DNA of 64,000 nt from an uncultured Clostridia bacterium (GCA_934162205.1 CAKPIA010000002.1:62001-126000); one strand, 5' to 3'. Shown: positions 28,000 through 37,851, counted from the first letter of the stretch. Numbers and translations are program-made. The notes: generated by a model from the letters alone, not told the origin.

Positions 28000-29334
28000 A
28001 TGGATTTAGGAAAAATACCACCACATGATCTAGAAGCAGAACAAGCAGTTTTAGGAAGTATGCTTACAGATAAAGATGCTGTTATTTCTGCTATTGAAAA
28101 ATTAAAAGTTGATAGTTTTTATAGAGATGATAATAAAATTATATATGAGTCGATTCTAAATTTGTATAATAGAGCAGAACCAATTGATATAATTACAGTA
28201 AAAGATGAATTATCTTCACTTGGTAAATTTGAACAAGTTGGTGGATTAGAGTACATAGCAAGTCTTCCAGATAAAGTGCCAACTACAGCAAACGTAGAAA
28301 AATATATAAAGATTGTAGAAGAAAAGGCAGTTTTAAGAAATTTAATAAAAACAGCTAATGAAATTATAGAATTAGGATATGATCCTACAGAAGAAGTAGA
28401 TCATATTATGGATAGTGCAGAAAAGAAAATTTTTGATATAATGCAAGATAAAAGTCAAAAAGGATATACTGCAATAAAAGATGTTTTAGTAGATAGTTTT
28501 ACTCAACTAGAAGAGTTATATAACAGAAAACAACATATTACAGGTGTTCCAACAGGCTTTACAGAACTTGATTACAAGACTGCTGGGTTACATCCATCAG
28601 ACTTAGTTTTAATTGCTGCAAGACCTGCAATGGGAAAATCAGCATTTGCATTAAATATAGCTGCTAATGCAGCATTGAAAGCCGATGTACCAGTTGTAGT
28701 GTTTAGCTTGGAAATGTCAAAAGAACAAATGGTAAACAGAATTCTTTGTAGTGAAGCAATGGTAGATAGTAATAAAGTAAGAACTGGTAAATTAGATGAA
28801 GAAGACTGGGAAAAACTTGCTGGTAGTATAGGACCACTTTCAGAAGCGGAAATTTATATTGATGATACTCCGGGAATATCAGTAATGGAAATTAGAGCAA
28901 AATGTAGAAAACTAAAATTAGAGAAAAATATTGGATTAGTTGTAATAGATTATTTGCAATTAGTTCAAGGAACAAATAAAAGAGGTGGAAGTCGTGAACA
29001 GGAAATTTCTGAAATAAGTAGATCATTAAAAATGTTAGCCAAAGAAATTGGAGTTCCAGTAATTGCACTTTCACAATTATCAAGAGCTGTAGAACAAAGA
29101 CCAGATCATAGACCAATGCTTTCTGATCTTCGTGAGTCTGGAGCTATAGAGCAAGATGCTGATATAGTAATGTTTTTATATAGAGATGATTATTATAATC
29201 AAGAAAGCGAAAAAAAGGATATTGCAGAAGTTATTATTGCTAAACACAGGGGAGGCTCAACAGGAACTGTTGAATTACTATGGCTTGGAAATTATACTAA
29301 ATTTGTTAATCTAGAAAAAAGATTTGATGATTAA
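28000..29334 (+). CDS. dnaB: replicative DNA helicase
   Basis: 444 residues. The N-terminal domain starts PPHDLEAEQAVLGSML. The RecA-like C-terminal domain has LIAARPAMGKSAFALN (Walker A), VFSLEMSKEQM, VVIDYLQLV (Walker B) and LSQLSRAVEQRPDHRPMLSD with the DRES-type LRESGAIEQDAD. The ring helicase unwinds DNA ahead of the replisome. The ATG lies 1 base after the rplI stop, preceded by GGAGGA. Confidence 0.97.
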   Translation: MDLGKIPPHDLEAEQAVLGSMLTDKDAVISAIEKLKVDSFYRDDNKIIYESILNLYNRAEPIDIITVKDELSSLGKFEQVGGLEYIASLPDKVPTTANVEKYIKIVEEKAVLRNLIKTANEIIELGYDPTEEVDHIMDSAEKKIFDIMQDKSQKGYTAIKDVLVDSFTQLEELYNRKQHITGVPTGFTELDYKTAGLHPSDLVLIAARPAMGKSAFALNIAANAALKADVPVVVFSLEMSKEQMVNRILCSEAMVDSNKVRTGKLDEEDWEKLAGSIGPLSEAEIYIDDTPGISVMEIRAKCRKLKLEKNIGLVVIDYLQLVQGTNKRGGSREQEISEISRSLKMLAKEIGVPVIALSQLSRAVEQRPDHRPMLSDLRESGAIEQDADIVMFLYRDDYYNQESEKKDIAEVIIAKHRGGSTGTVELLWLGNYTKFVNLEKRFDD

Positions 29335-29398
29335 AATAAAAAAAATTAATATACAATTTTGAATTTCGACAAATTGTGTATATATAAAGTGTTATAAT

Positions 29399-29424
29399 AA
29401 GGCATCATAATTAATTGATGCCTT
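29399..29424. repeat. palindrome between dnaB and tilS
   Basis: AAGGCATCA and TGATGCCTT form perfect 9-bp arms around 8 bases, just after a possible -10 (TATAAT, 29393-29398) and just before the tilS ribosome site. No T tract follows, so an operator or mRNA hairpin fits better than a terminator. Confidence 0.55.
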
Positions 29425-29444
29425 ATAGATTTAAGGAGAAGTTC

Positions 29445-30479
29445 ATGAAAAGTAGAAAAGATTTTGAAATAAATAATATAATATTAGAACGAATTTTAAA
29501 ATTTATAAATGAATATCAATTAATTAAATCAGGAGAAAAAGTTGTTCTTGGAGTTTCAGGAGGACCTGATTCTATTTTTATGCTTGATACATTAAGAAAA
29601 CTTAAAGAAAATAAGAAATTAGATTGTGAGTTAGTTGTGGCTCATGTTAATCATATGATTAGAGAAGAAGCAATTGATGATGAACAATATGTTTTAGATT
29701 ATTGCAAAAAAAATAATATAGAATGTTACGCAAAAAGAATAGATGTACAAAAATATGCTAATAATAATAAAGTGGGAACAGAAGAAGCTGGAAGAATATT
29801 AAGATATGAGTTTTTTGATGAAATATTAGAACATACAAATTCTCAAAAAATTGCAATTGCACATAATAAAAATGATAAAACAGAAACAATAATAATGAAT
29901 TTATTACGTGGTGCTGGTCTAACAGGTTTAAAAGGAATCGAACCAATAAGAAATAATAAATATATAAGGCCTATTCTTGAAATGGAAAGGAATGAAATTG
30001 AAGAATATTGTGAATATAATTCTTTAAATCCCAGAATAGATAAAACAAACTTTGAAAATACATATACAAGAAATAAAATAAGAAATATAATTATTCCATA
30101 TATAAAAGATGAATTTAATCCAAATATAATTGATGCTATAGATAGATTATCACAAGTTGTTACAGAAGATGAAGCTTTTTTGGATGAAATAACCAGGGAA
30201 GAATTAAATAAAATTATTATTAATAAAAATAGTAATGAGATAGTTTTAGATTTAAAAGAATTTAATACCTTAAATAAAGTTATACAAAAAAGAATAGTTT
30301 TTTTTGCAATGTCCCAAATCTTAGGGAATAGCACAGGAATTGAAAAAATACATGTAGATGATATTATAAAATTATGTAATAGCAACATAGGAAATAAATT
30401 TCTAATGCCAAATAAAAATATAAAAATTTTAATTAAAGATAAAAAGATTTTTTTTACATTAATTAATGAAAAAGTATAA
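29445..30479 (+). CDS. tilS: tRNA(Ile)-lysidine synthase
   Basis: 344 residues from the ATG after AAGGAGA. TilS attaches lysine to C34 of the CAU-anticodon tRNA-Ile so that it reads AUA, a codon used very heavily in this genome. The PP-loop ATP motif VLGVSGGPDSIFML (about residues 33-46), AHVNHMIR, GTEEAGRILRYEFF and AIAHNKNDKTETIIMNLLRG identify it. At 344 residues it is shorter than many TilS proteins, so the C-terminal tRNA-binding domain looks reduced. Confidence 0.93.
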   Translation: MKSRKDFEINNIILERILKFINEYQLIKSGEKVVLGVSGGPDSIFMLDTLRKLKENKKLDCELVVAHVNHMIREEAIDDEQYVLDYCKKNNIECYAKRIDVQKYANNNKVGTEEAGRILRYEFFDEILEHTNSQKIAIAHNKNDKTETIIMNLLRGAGLTGLKGIEPIRNNKYIRPILEMERNEIEEYCEYNSLNPRIDKTNFENTYTRNKIRNIIIPYIKDEFNPNIIDAIDRLSQVVTEDEAFLDEITREELNKIIINKNSNEIVLDLKEFNTLNKVIQKRIVFFAMSQILGNSTGIEKIHVDDIIKLCNSNIGNKFLMPNKNIKILIKDKKIFFTLINEKV

Positions 30480-30703
30480 ATTTTTAAAATTTTAAATTTT
30501 TTCAAAGTCCGTAAAACTGCCTTCCGTAGTAGGAAAAAATGTGATTGAAATTGTAACAAAAAAGACATAAAAAAACTATTGTAAATAAAATTTTTATATG
30601 TTATATTTCTGGTAAATCTTAAGCAGGTATGGTGAATGTGACAAACTTTGACCATATAAAAATAATCAGATGATTAACTGAAACATTAAAGGAGGAAATG
30701 ATT

Positions 30704-32506
30704 TTGAAAAAAGGAATAAAAACATTAGCAATGTGGTTAATAATAGGAGTTATATTTGTAGTGCTATTATCTTCAATATTAGAAAATAGTAGTTCTAAAA
30801 TGATATATTCTGAATTAATTACAAATATTGAAACAGGAAATGTAGAAAAAATTGAGATTGAGGCTGATGGTAAAACAGCAAATGTACAATTAAAGTCTGA
30901 GAAGATAAAAAAAGAGGTTAATATACCTGATGTAGAAAGTTTTATGACATATTCACAAGAATACTTGAAAAATGGAAGTTTTTCATTAAGTGAAAAATCA
31001 GAATCAATATTTATTACAATATTAAGTTTACTTACACCATTCGGACTATTAATAATATTCTTTATATTCTGGTTCTTTATGATGAGTGGAAACAATCAAG
31101 GTGGAAACAAAACTATATCTTTTGGAAAAAGTAAAGCAAGAATGATGACATCAGCAGATAAAAATAAAATTACTTTTGAAGATGTAGCAGGTGTAGATGA
31201 AGAAAAAGAAGAATTACAAGAAATTGTAGAATTTTTGAAAAATCCAAAGAAATTTACAGATATGGGAGCAAGAATTCCAAAAGGAGTTTTACTTGTTGGT
31301 CAACCAGGTACTGGTAAAACATTATTAGCAAAAGCTGTTGCTGGAGAAGCAGGAGTGCCATTCTTTATTATAAGTGGTTCTGATTTTGTTGAAATGTTTG
31401 TTGGTGTTGGTGCATCAAGAGTTAGAGATTTATTTGAACAAGCTAAAAAGAATGCTCCATGTATTATATTTATAGATGAAATTGATGCTGTTGGTCGTCA
31501 AAGAGGTGCTGGACTTGGAGGAGGACATGATGAAAGAGAACAAACATTAAATCAATTATTAGTTGAGATGGATGGATTCTCTGAAAATGAAGGTGTTATA
31601 GTATTAGCAGCTACAAATAGACCAGATGTATTAGATAAAGCTTTATTAAGACCAGGTAGATTTGATAGACAAATAGTAGTAGGAGCACCAGATGTAAAAG
31701 CAAGAGAACAAATACTAGAAGTACACAGTAGAAAGAAAAGATTAGCTGATGACGTTGACTTGAAAATAATTGCTAAAAATACATCAGGATTTTCTGGAGC
31801 TGATTTAGAGAATGTATTAAATGAAGCAGCATTACTTGCAGCAAGAAGAAACTTAAATGAAATAGGTATGAAAGAAATTGAAGATGCTATGGTTAAAGTA
31901 ACTATGGGACCTGAAAAGAAAACAAGAGTAAGAAGTGAAAAAGAAAATAAATTAGTTGCATATCATGAAGCAGGTCATGCAGTTGTAAGTAAATTTTTAG
32001 CAACACAAGATGCTGTTCATGAAATATCAATAGTTCCAAGAGGTATGGCTGGTGGATACACAATGTATAAACCAACAGAAGATAAATCATTTATGTCAAA
32101 AACAGAAATGGAAGAAACAATTGTATCTTTACTTGGAGGAAGAGTTGCAGAAGCACTTATTTTAAATGATATTTCAACAGGTGCAAGCAATGATATTGAA
32201 AGAGCATCAAAAATTGCGAGAGATATGGTTACAAAATATGGTATGAGTGAGAGAATAGGATCTATTATGTTTGGATCTGGTCAAGAAGAAGTATTTTTAG
32301 GAAGAGATTTTGCTCAATCTAAAAATTATTCTGAAGAAACTGCTGGAATTATAGATGAAGAAATAAAATCTATAATAGATAAAGCATATGATAGAGCCAA
32401 AACAATATTAACTGAAAATATAGATAAACTTCATAGTGTTGCAGGAGTATTATTAGAAAAAGAAAAAATAACTGGAGAAGAATTTGCAAAAATTTTTGAA
32501 GGATAA
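30704..32506 (+). CDS. ftsH: ATP-dependent zinc metalloprotease FtsH
   Basis: 600 residues from a TTG 8 bases after AAAGGAGG; the ATG at 30698 is only 2 bases from that site. Two membrane segments (about 7-25 and 103-126) flank a small external domain. The AAA domain has GQPGTGKT (Walker A), CIIFIDEIDA (Walker B) and TNRPDVLDKALLRPGRFDRQ (second region of homology). The protease site is HEAGH, with a downstream Asp ligand. FtsH degrades membrane and regulatory proteins. tilS-ftsH is a common Firmicutes order, here without hpt between them. Confidence 0.97.
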   Translation: MKKGIKTLAMWLIIGVIFVVLLSSILENSSSKMIYSELITNIETGNVEKIEIEADGKTANVQLKSEKIKKEVNIPDVESFMTYSQEYLKNGSFSLSEKSESIFITILSLLTPFGLLIIFFIFWFFMMSGNNQGGNKTISFGKSKARMMTSADKNKITFEDVAGVDEEKEELQEIVEFLKNPKKFTDMGARIPKGVLLVGQPGTGKTLLAKAVAGEAGVPFFIISGSDFVEMFVGVGASRVRDLFEQAKKNAPCIIFIDEIDAVGRQRGAGLGGGHDEREQTLNQLLVEMDGFSENEGVIVLAATNRPDVLDKALLRPGRFDRQIVVGAPDVKAREQILEVHSRKKRLADDVDLKIIAKNTSGFSGADLENVLNEAALLAARRNLNEIGMKEIEDAMVKVTMGPEKKTRVRSEKENKLVAYHEAGHAVVSKFLATQDAVHEISIVPRGMAGGYTMYKPTEDKSFMSKTEMEETIVSLLGGRVAEALILNDISTGASNDIERASKIARDMVTKYGMSERIGSIMFGSGQEEVFLGRDFAQSKNYSEETAGIIDEEIKSIIDKAYDRAKTILTENIDKLHSVAGVLLEKEKITGEEFAKIFEG

Positions 32507-32530
32507 ATAATGTAAAATACAGGAGTAAAT

Positions 32531-33040
32531 ATGAAAAATTATTATGATATACTAGAAGTAAGTCCAAAAGCGTCTAAAGAGGTAATTGAAAAGGCATACA
32601 AAGTATTGGCTAAAAAATATCATCCTGATCGTTATAATGGAGAAAAAAAAGAAATTGCAGAAGAGAAATTAAAAGAAATTAATATTGCATATAAAATATT
32701 ATCAGATGATCTTTTAAGAGACCAATATGATAGTCAAATAACTAATTCAGTAGACTATATTATCAAAACAAAAGTTAAAACAAATACACCACCAATAGAA
32801 GAGGATAAAAACAAAGAAGAAACTAAAAATACAAAGTATAGAGGTGTTTTTGAATTATTACCAGGAGTAATTAAGGTTATAATTAATGCTGTAAAAAGTA
32901 TAAAAAACATAAAAAAAAGCGACTGGATTGCTTTAGGATTAACGGTTCTTATAATGATAGGATTAGGATTGTTATTATGGTTCTTACCATTTACACATAA
33001 TTGGATGTATAATAATTTTATAAGAGTATTTCAGATGTAA
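32531..33040 (+). CDS. J-domain membrane protein
   Basis: 169 residues. Residues 1-65 are a J domain (YYDILEVSPKASKEVIEKAY, KKYHPDRYNG with the essential HPD, then KEINIAYKILSDD). A charged linker and a hydrophobic helix near the C-terminus (about 137-157, IALGLTVLIMIGLGLLLWFL) follow. It lacks the Gly/Phe and zinc regions of DnaJ, so it is probably a membrane-bound DnaK co-chaperone with a narrow client. It lies 24 bases after ftsH. Confidence 0.85.
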   Translation: MKNYYDILEVSPKASKEVIEKAYKVLAKKYHPDRYNGEKKEIAEEKLKEINIAYKILSDDLLRDQYDSQITNSVDYIIKTKVKTNTPPIEEDKNKEETKNTKYRGVFELLPGVIKVIINAVKSIKNIKKSDWIALGLTVLIMIGLGLLLWFLPFTHNWMYNNFIRVFQM

Positions 33041-33050
33041 AATAAAATTT

Positions 33051-33092
33051 AACCAACAAATATTAAAAGTATTTATATTTGTTGGTTTTTTC
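33051..33092 (+). terminator. terminator after ftsH-J-domain operon
   Basis: AACCAACAAATA / TATTTGTTGGTT (12 bp) followed by TTTTTCT. Confidence 0.87.
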
Positions 33093-33094
33093 TA

Positions 33095-33123
33095 TTGAAA
33101 AATAAATTTAGAAAATATATAAT
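33095..33123 (+). promoter_or_regulatory. promoter of nrdG
   Basis: TTGAAA, a 17-base spacer and TATAAT directly after the preceding terminator, 40 bases before the nrdG ATG. Confidence 0.6.
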
Positions 33124-33162
33124 ACAACTAACAAAATAGAAATAAGAAAGAGTGTTATATAT

Positions 33163-33684
33163 ATGAATTATGCGGATATAAAAGTAGCGGATGTAGCAAA
33201 TGGGTTAGGAGTAAGAGTATCATTATTTGTTAGTGGATGCAATCATCATTGTAAAGGATGTTTTAATGAAGATGCATGGAATTTTAACTATGGTAAAGAA
33301 TTTACAGAAGAAACAATAGAAGAAATAATAAAAGATTTAGACAATCCATATATATCAGGTCTTTCGCTTTTAGGCGGAGAACCATTAGAATATGAAAACC
33401 AAAAAGGAATATTACCATTAGTAAAAAGGGTAAAAGAAGTATACCCTGATAAAAATATATGGTGTTATACAGGATTTACATTTGATAGAGATGTTATTAA
33501 TGGAATGTGTAATAAATGGGATGAAACAAAAGAATTAGTATCTTATATTGATGTTATTGTAGATGGAAAATTTGAAGAAGATAAAAAAAGTTTATCACTA
33601 AAGTTTAGAGGATCAAAAAATCAAAGAATTATAGATGTAAAAAAATCATTAAAAGACAATAAAGTTGTAGAATATGAGGTTTAA
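33163..33684 (+). CDS. nrdG: anaerobic ribonucleoside-triphosphate reductase activating protein
   Basis: 173 residues. A radical-SAM activase: SGCNHHCKGCFNEDAW carries the CxxxCxxC cluster motif at about residues 26-33, and LSLLGGEPLEYEN is the SAM-binding GGE segment. It installs the glycyl radical on NrdD for anaerobic dNTP synthesis. nrdD is not in this window, so the pair is split. Its presence supports an anaerobic lifestyle. Confidence 0.93.
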   Translation: MNYADIKVADVANGLGVRVSLFVSGCNHHCKGCFNEDAWNFNYGKEFTEETIEEIIKDLDNPYISGLSLLGGEPLEYENQKGILPLVKRVKEVYPDKNIWCYTGFTFDRDVINGMCNKWDETKELVSYIDVIVDGKFEEDKKSLSLKFRGSKNQRIIDVKKSLKDNKVVEYEV

Positions 33685-33697
33685 TTTTATATATCTA

Positions 33698-33727
33698 TTG
33701 ACAAAACAATAAAATTTAATGTATAAT
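33698..33727 (+). promoter_or_regulatory. promoter of rpsU
   Basis: TTGACA, an 18-base spacer and TATAAT. A leader of about 80 bases with an AAGGTT/AACCTT hairpin (near 33747-33764) follows before rpsU. Confidence 0.75.
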
Positions 33728-33814
33728 GTTATTCGTAAAATATAAAAGGTTAGTAGAAACCTTAAATAAAATTCCACATACAGTGCTTTAAACGCCGGAA
33801 GGAGGGGAATATTA

Positions 33815-33985
33815 ATGTCAGAGATAAAAGTTAATAATGGAAATATAGAAGATGCTTTAAAAAGATTTAAAAGACAATGTGCTCGTAACGGAGTTATACA
33901 AGAAGTTCGTAAAAGAGAACATTATGAAAAACCTAGTGTAAAGAGAAAGAAAAAATCAGAGGCTGCAAGAAAAAGAAAATTTTAG
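33815..33985 (+). CDS. rpsU: 30S ribosomal protein S21
   Basis: 56 residues, found by reading the sequence. MSEIKVNNGNIEDALKRFKR, then CARNGVIQEVRKREHYEKPS and a Lys/Arg-rich tail (RKKKSEAARKRKF) match bS21 throughout. The ribosome site GGAAGGAGGGG is strong. It is monocistronic between its own promoter and terminator. Confidence 0.96.
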   Translation: MSEIKVNNGNIEDALKRFKRQCARNGVIQEVRKREHYEKPSVKRKKKSEAARKRKF

Positions 33986-33991
33986 TATATT

Positions 33992-34028
33992 AAAGTTGAT
34001 GTTAAATAAAATTTAATGTCAACTTTTT
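33992..34028 (+). terminator. rpsU terminator
   Basis: AAAGTTGA / TCAACTTT outer stem with an AT-rich inner part, followed by TTTTTTG. Confidence 0.75.
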
Positions 34029-34104
34029 TGATTTCTTAAAAAAATAGAGTATAATATAAAATGAAAATTAAATAATATAAATATATAAAATTAGGAGGGA
34101 AAAT

Positions 34105-35373
34105 ATGAGTTATATTACAAAAAATATTAAAGATGGTGTAAAGCTTCATATAATTAATAATAATAAATTTAAGACTAATTTATTAGCAATATTTTTAACA
34201 ACACCAATAACAAGAGAATATGTAACATATGATGCAGTTTTATCTTCTGTGTTAAGAAGAGGAAGTAAAAATATGCCAACACAAGAAGAAATAAGCAAAG
34301 AATTAGAAAATATGTATGGTGCTGGATTTGATTGTGGTTTGGATAAAACAGGAGATAATCATATACTTAAATTTTATTTAGAAACAATAAATGACTCTTT
34401 TATTCCACAAAAAGATGAAAATATGTTGAAAAAGGGTGCTGAAAAATTATTAGAAATAGTATTTAATCCTTTAGTTGAAAATGGTAAGTTTAAAGAAGAA
34501 TATGTTAATCAAGAAAAAGAGACTATAAAACAATTAATAGAAGGAAAAGTAGATAACAAAGCTAGATATGCTTTAGATAGATGCATAGAAGAGATGTACA
34601 AAAATGAGCCATATGGTTTATATAAATTTGGTTATGTCGAAGATTTAAATAATATAAATGCAAGTAATTTATATGAGTATTATAATAAATTAAAATCAGA
34701 GTGTAAAATTGATATTTTTGTATCTGGAGAATGTTCTGAAGATATAGAAAATATTATTAATCAAAATGAAAATATAAAAAAATTAGAACCAAGAGAAGCT
34801 AAATTTATTAATAATGAATTGAAAAAGAAAGAAATAAAAGATGAAAATGTAATTACAGAATCATTAGAAGTAACACAAGGAAAGTTAATATTAGGTTTAG
34901 ATGTTGATATAAATGATAATGAACTTAAGTATGATACATTAGTGTATAATGCAATATTAGGTGGAACAGCAAGTTCTAAATTGTTTCAAAATGTTAGAGA
35001 AAAAGCAAGTTTAGCTTATACGGCAAGTTCAAGTTATTTAAGACATAAAAATAATATATTTATAAATTGTGGTATAGAAATAAAAAATTATGAAAAGGCA
35101 TTAGAAATAATAAGAGAACAACTACAAGATATGAAAGATGGAAAATTCACAGATGAAGACATAGAAAATGCTAAGAAAAATATAGTTTCAACAATAAAAA
35201 ATATAAAAGATGAACAAGACACAGAAATAGTATATTTCTTTGGTCAAGAATTAACAGATAAAAAGATTTCATTAGATGAATATATGGAAAAAATTGAAAA
35301 AGTTTCTAAAGATGATATAGTTAAAATTGCAAATAGTGTTTATATAAATACTATTTATTTCTTAAAGGATTAG
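34105..35373 (+). CDS. M16 family peptidase-like protein, probably non-catalytic partner
   Basis: 422 residues, related to Bacillus YmfF. The M16 fold is suggested by the two-domain length, GAGFDCGLDKTGDNH and the C-terminal-domain segment LVYNAILGGTASSKLFQNVREKASLAY split across the middle. The N-terminal half lacks the HxxEH zinc motif. It is followed after 12 bases by a paralogue that has the motif. Pairs of this kind usually form a heterodimer in which one member has lost its zinc site. Confidence 0.88.
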   Translation: MSYITKNIKDGVKLHIINNNKFKTNLLAIFLTTPITREYVTYDAVLSSVLRRGSKNMPTQEEISKELENMYGAGFDCGLDKTGDNHILKFYLETINDSFIPQKDENMLKKGAEKLLEIVFNPLVENGKFKEEYVNQEKETIKQLIEGKVDNKARYALDRCIEEMYKNEPYGLYKFGYVEDLNNINASNLYEYYNKLKSECKIDIFVSGECSEDIENIINQNENIKKLEPREAKFINNELKKKEIKDENVITESLEVTQGKLILGLDVDINDNELKYDTLVYNAILGGTASSKLFQNVREKASLAYTASSSYLRHKNNIFINCGIEIKNYEKALEIIREQLQDMKDGKFTDEDIENAKKNIVSTIKNIKDEQDTEIVYFFGQELTDKKISLDEYMEKIEKVSKDDIVKIANSVYINTIYFLKD

Positions 35374-35385
35374 AAAGGAGTTAAA

Positions 35386-36657
35386 ATGCAAGTAATTGAA
35401 AATTTAAAAATTAAAGAAAAGTTATATATAGAAAAATTACAAAATGGACTAACAGTTATGATAATACCTAAAAAAGATGTTAGAAAAAAATATGTAATTT
35501 GGGGTACAAATTATGGATCTAATGATTATAAATTTATTGTGCCAGGAGAGAATAATGTAACAGAAGTTCCAAAAGGTGTGGCACATTTCTTAGAACATAA
35601 ATTGTTCGAACAAGAAAATGGTGTAAATAGCCTAGATGCTTTAACAGCATTAGGAGTTAATGCGAATGCGTACACTACAAATGACCATACAGCTTATTTA
35701 TTTGAATGTACAGACAATTTTTATGAAGCATTAGATGAATTAATGGATTATGTTCAACATCCTTATTTTACAGATGAAAATGTAGAAAAAGAAAAAGGAA
35801 TAATTGGACAAGAAATAATGATGTATGATGATTATCCAGAATGGAAAGTATATTTAAATACATTAGAAGCAATGTATCATAATCATCCTGTTAAATTAGA
35901 TATAACAGGAACAATAGAAACAATAAGTCATATAGATAAAGAAATATTATATAAATGTTATAATACATTTTATAATCCTTCAAATATGGCATTAGTAGTT
36001 TGTGGGGATTTTAATCCTGAGGAACTTTTAGAAGAAATTAAAAAAAGATTAATAGATAATAAAGCAAATGGAGAGATTAAAAGAATATATCCAGAAGAGC
36101 CAGAAAGTATTGTAAAAGAAAAAATTGAACAAAATATGGAAGTTAGTATACCATTATTTACAATAGGAATAAAAGATACAAGTAAAGAGGATAATGGAAA
36201 AGTAAAAAAACATATAGCAATGGAAATTTTGTTAAATATGATTATAGGAAAAAGTTCAAATTTATATAAAGAATTATATGATAATGGAAATATATATAGT
36301 GTTCCATCATTAGATTATGAATTTTCAAAAGGATATGCACATATAGTTATTTCTGGACAATCTAAAAATCCTGAATTGGTATATGAAAAGATTAAACAAG
36401 AAATTAATAACATTAAAGAAAATGGAATTAACAAAGAGGATTTTGATAGAATTAAAAAAATGATATATGGCGATTATGTAAAAGAATACAATGAAGTCGC
36501 AGATATTGCTAGAATGTTTTTAGCTGATTATTTTAAAGGAATTAATAGTTTTGACTATTTAGAAGAAATTGAGACAATAAATGAGCAATATACAGAAAGT
36601 ATTTTAAAAAATTTATTTAATGAAGAAAAAATGGTTATTTCTGTCGTAAGAACATAA
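35386..36657 (+). CDS. M16 family zinc metallopeptidase
   Basis: 423 residues, related to Bacillus YmfH. The inverted zinc motif HFLEH (in GVAHFLEHKLFEQ, about residues 66-70) and the distal glutamate region ENVEKEKGIIGQEI are present, so this is the catalytic partner of the preceding gene. NANAYTTNDHTAYLFE is the conserved substrate-strand region. Family members cleave small peptides; the substrate here is unknown. Confidence 0.92.
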   Translation: MQVIENLKIKEKLYIEKLQNGLTVMIIPKKDVRKKYVIWGTNYGSNDYKFIVPGENNVTEVPKGVAHFLEHKLFEQENGVNSLDALTALGVNANAYTTNDHTAYLFECTDNFYEALDELMDYVQHPYFTDENVEKEKGIIGQEIMMYDDYPEWKVYLNTLEAMYHNHPVKLDITGTIETISHIDKEILYKCYNTFYNPSNMALVVCGDFNPEELLEEIKKRLIDNKANGEIKRIYPEEPESIVKEKIEQNMEVSIPLFTIGIKDTSKEDNGKVKKHIAMEILLNMIIGKSSNLYKELYDNGNIYSVPSLDYEFSKGYAHIVISGQSKNPELVYEKIKQEINNIKENGINKEDFDRIKKMIYGDYVKEYNEVADIARMFLADYFKGINSFDYLEEIETINEQYTESILKNLFNEEKMVISVVRT

Positions 36658-36845
36658 GAAAAAATAGGTATTTTTTATCATAGTTTTTATATAGGTGTCG
36701 AACCTTGTAGAAAAATAAAATAATAACAAGAATAATGTCTTACAAAAGTTGAAAAATAAGGCAAAATGAATTGACTTAATTGTAAAAATATGTTAATTTA
36801 TAAATATACTTAAGACAAAAGATAATAAAAAAGGAGAGATGCCTT

Positions 36846-37007
36846 ATGCTAAATGAAGAAATTTGTAAATTAAGAGAAAAATTAAACGAAAGCATTGCTT
36901 TAGGCAATGATTATGAAATAACTTATAAGTTAAGTGTTGAATTAGATGAATTAATTGCTAAATATTATAGAAACTTACTCAAGGAGTCTAATTTAGTGAC
37001 TAAATGA
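36846..37007 (+). CDS. Spo0E-like aspartyl-phosphate phosphatase
   Basis: 53 residues, not detectable by size filters. The sequence has the Spo0E family pattern: a first helix (CKLREKLNESIALG) and the catalytic-helix signature LSVELDELIAKYY around residues 30-42. Members remove phosphate from Spo0A~P and so delay sporulation. AAGGAGAG precedes the ATG; another ATG 7 bases earlier runs into a stop at once. A TGTCGAA box (36696-36702), the Spo0A-binding core, lies 144 bases upstream. The gene implies a Spo0A phosphorelay in the organism. Confidence 0.85.
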   Translation: MLNEEICKLREKLNESIALGNDYEITYKLSVELDELIAKYYRNLLKESNLVTK

Positions 37008-37095
37008 AAATTAAATCTATATGATATATAAATTCAGTATAAATCTCTAAAATATGTTAAAAATAATAATAAACATATTTTGGAGGTTTTTTATT

Positions 37096-37851
37096 ATGAA
37101 ATTTTTAAATAAAAAAGTTTTACTAATAATTATAAGTTGTGTCATAGCTTTTTTAGCTATCTTTATAAATGTTTCTCAAGGTATGCAACATTATCAAACA
37201 GTTGGTACTACAACAGGTGTTGTAACAGCAAGTAAATTAAATATAAGAAGCGGTCCATCTACTTCTTATGGAATAGTTACACAAATTTCTAAAAATGAAT
37301 ATGTAAGAGTTTTTGCTCAAATAGGAAGTTGGTATGTTATTCAAACAGATAAAGATTATATTGGAATGGCAAGTAAAAAATATATTAAATTAATATATTC
37401 ACAAAGTTCTAATAATAATGGTAGTTCATCTAATAGTTCGTCAAATAACAGCCAAACAACATCATCTTTGACAAGTGATGAACTAGAAGTGTTTAATCTG
37501 ATAAATCAAAAAAGAACATCTGCAGGTCTTTCTAAACTAAAGATAGATGATGAGGTTCAAAATGTTGCAAGAATTAAGGCAAGAGATATGGTAGATAATA
37601 ATTATTTTTCTCATACTTCACCAACATATGGTTCACCTTTTAATATGTTAAAAAGTTTTAAAGTTTCATATAGAACAGCAGGAGAAAATATAGCGGGTAA
37701 CTCTAGTAATAGCAAAGCAGTAGAAGCTTGGATGAATTCAGAGGGGCATAAGGCTAATATTTTGAATTCAAGTTTTAATTATACAGGTGTTGGAGTGATA
37801 AGTGGAAGCAAATATGGTAAAATTTATGTTCAAATGTTTATAGGAAAATAG
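37096..37851 (+). CDS. secreted SH3-CAP domain protein (YkwD-like)
   Basis: 251 residues from the ATG after TGGAGG. A signal or anchor helix (about 7-28) is followed by a bacterial SH3 domain (about 35-95; KLNIRSGPSTSYGIV). A Ser/Asn-rich linker (about 98-122) leads to a CAP/SCP domain (about 125-251; FNLINQKRTSAGL, ARDMVDNNYFSHTSP, GENIAGN, AWMNSEGHKANIL). The SH3 domain suggests peptidoglycan binding. CAP domains of this class have no settled activity; some relate to sporulation and wall remodelling. Confidence 0.9.
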   Translation: MKFLNKKVLLIIISCVIAFLAIFINVSQGMQHYQTVGTTTGVVTASKLNIRSGPSTSYGIVTQISKNEYVRVFAQIGSWYVIQTDKDYIGMASKKYIKLIYSQSSNNNGSSSNSSSNNSQTTSSLTSDELEVFNLINQKRTSAGLSKLKIDDEVQNVARIKARDMVDNNYFSHTSPTYGSPFNMLKSFKVSYRTAGENIAGNSSNSKAVEAWMNSEGHKANILNSSFNYTGVGVISGSKYGKIYVQMFIGK

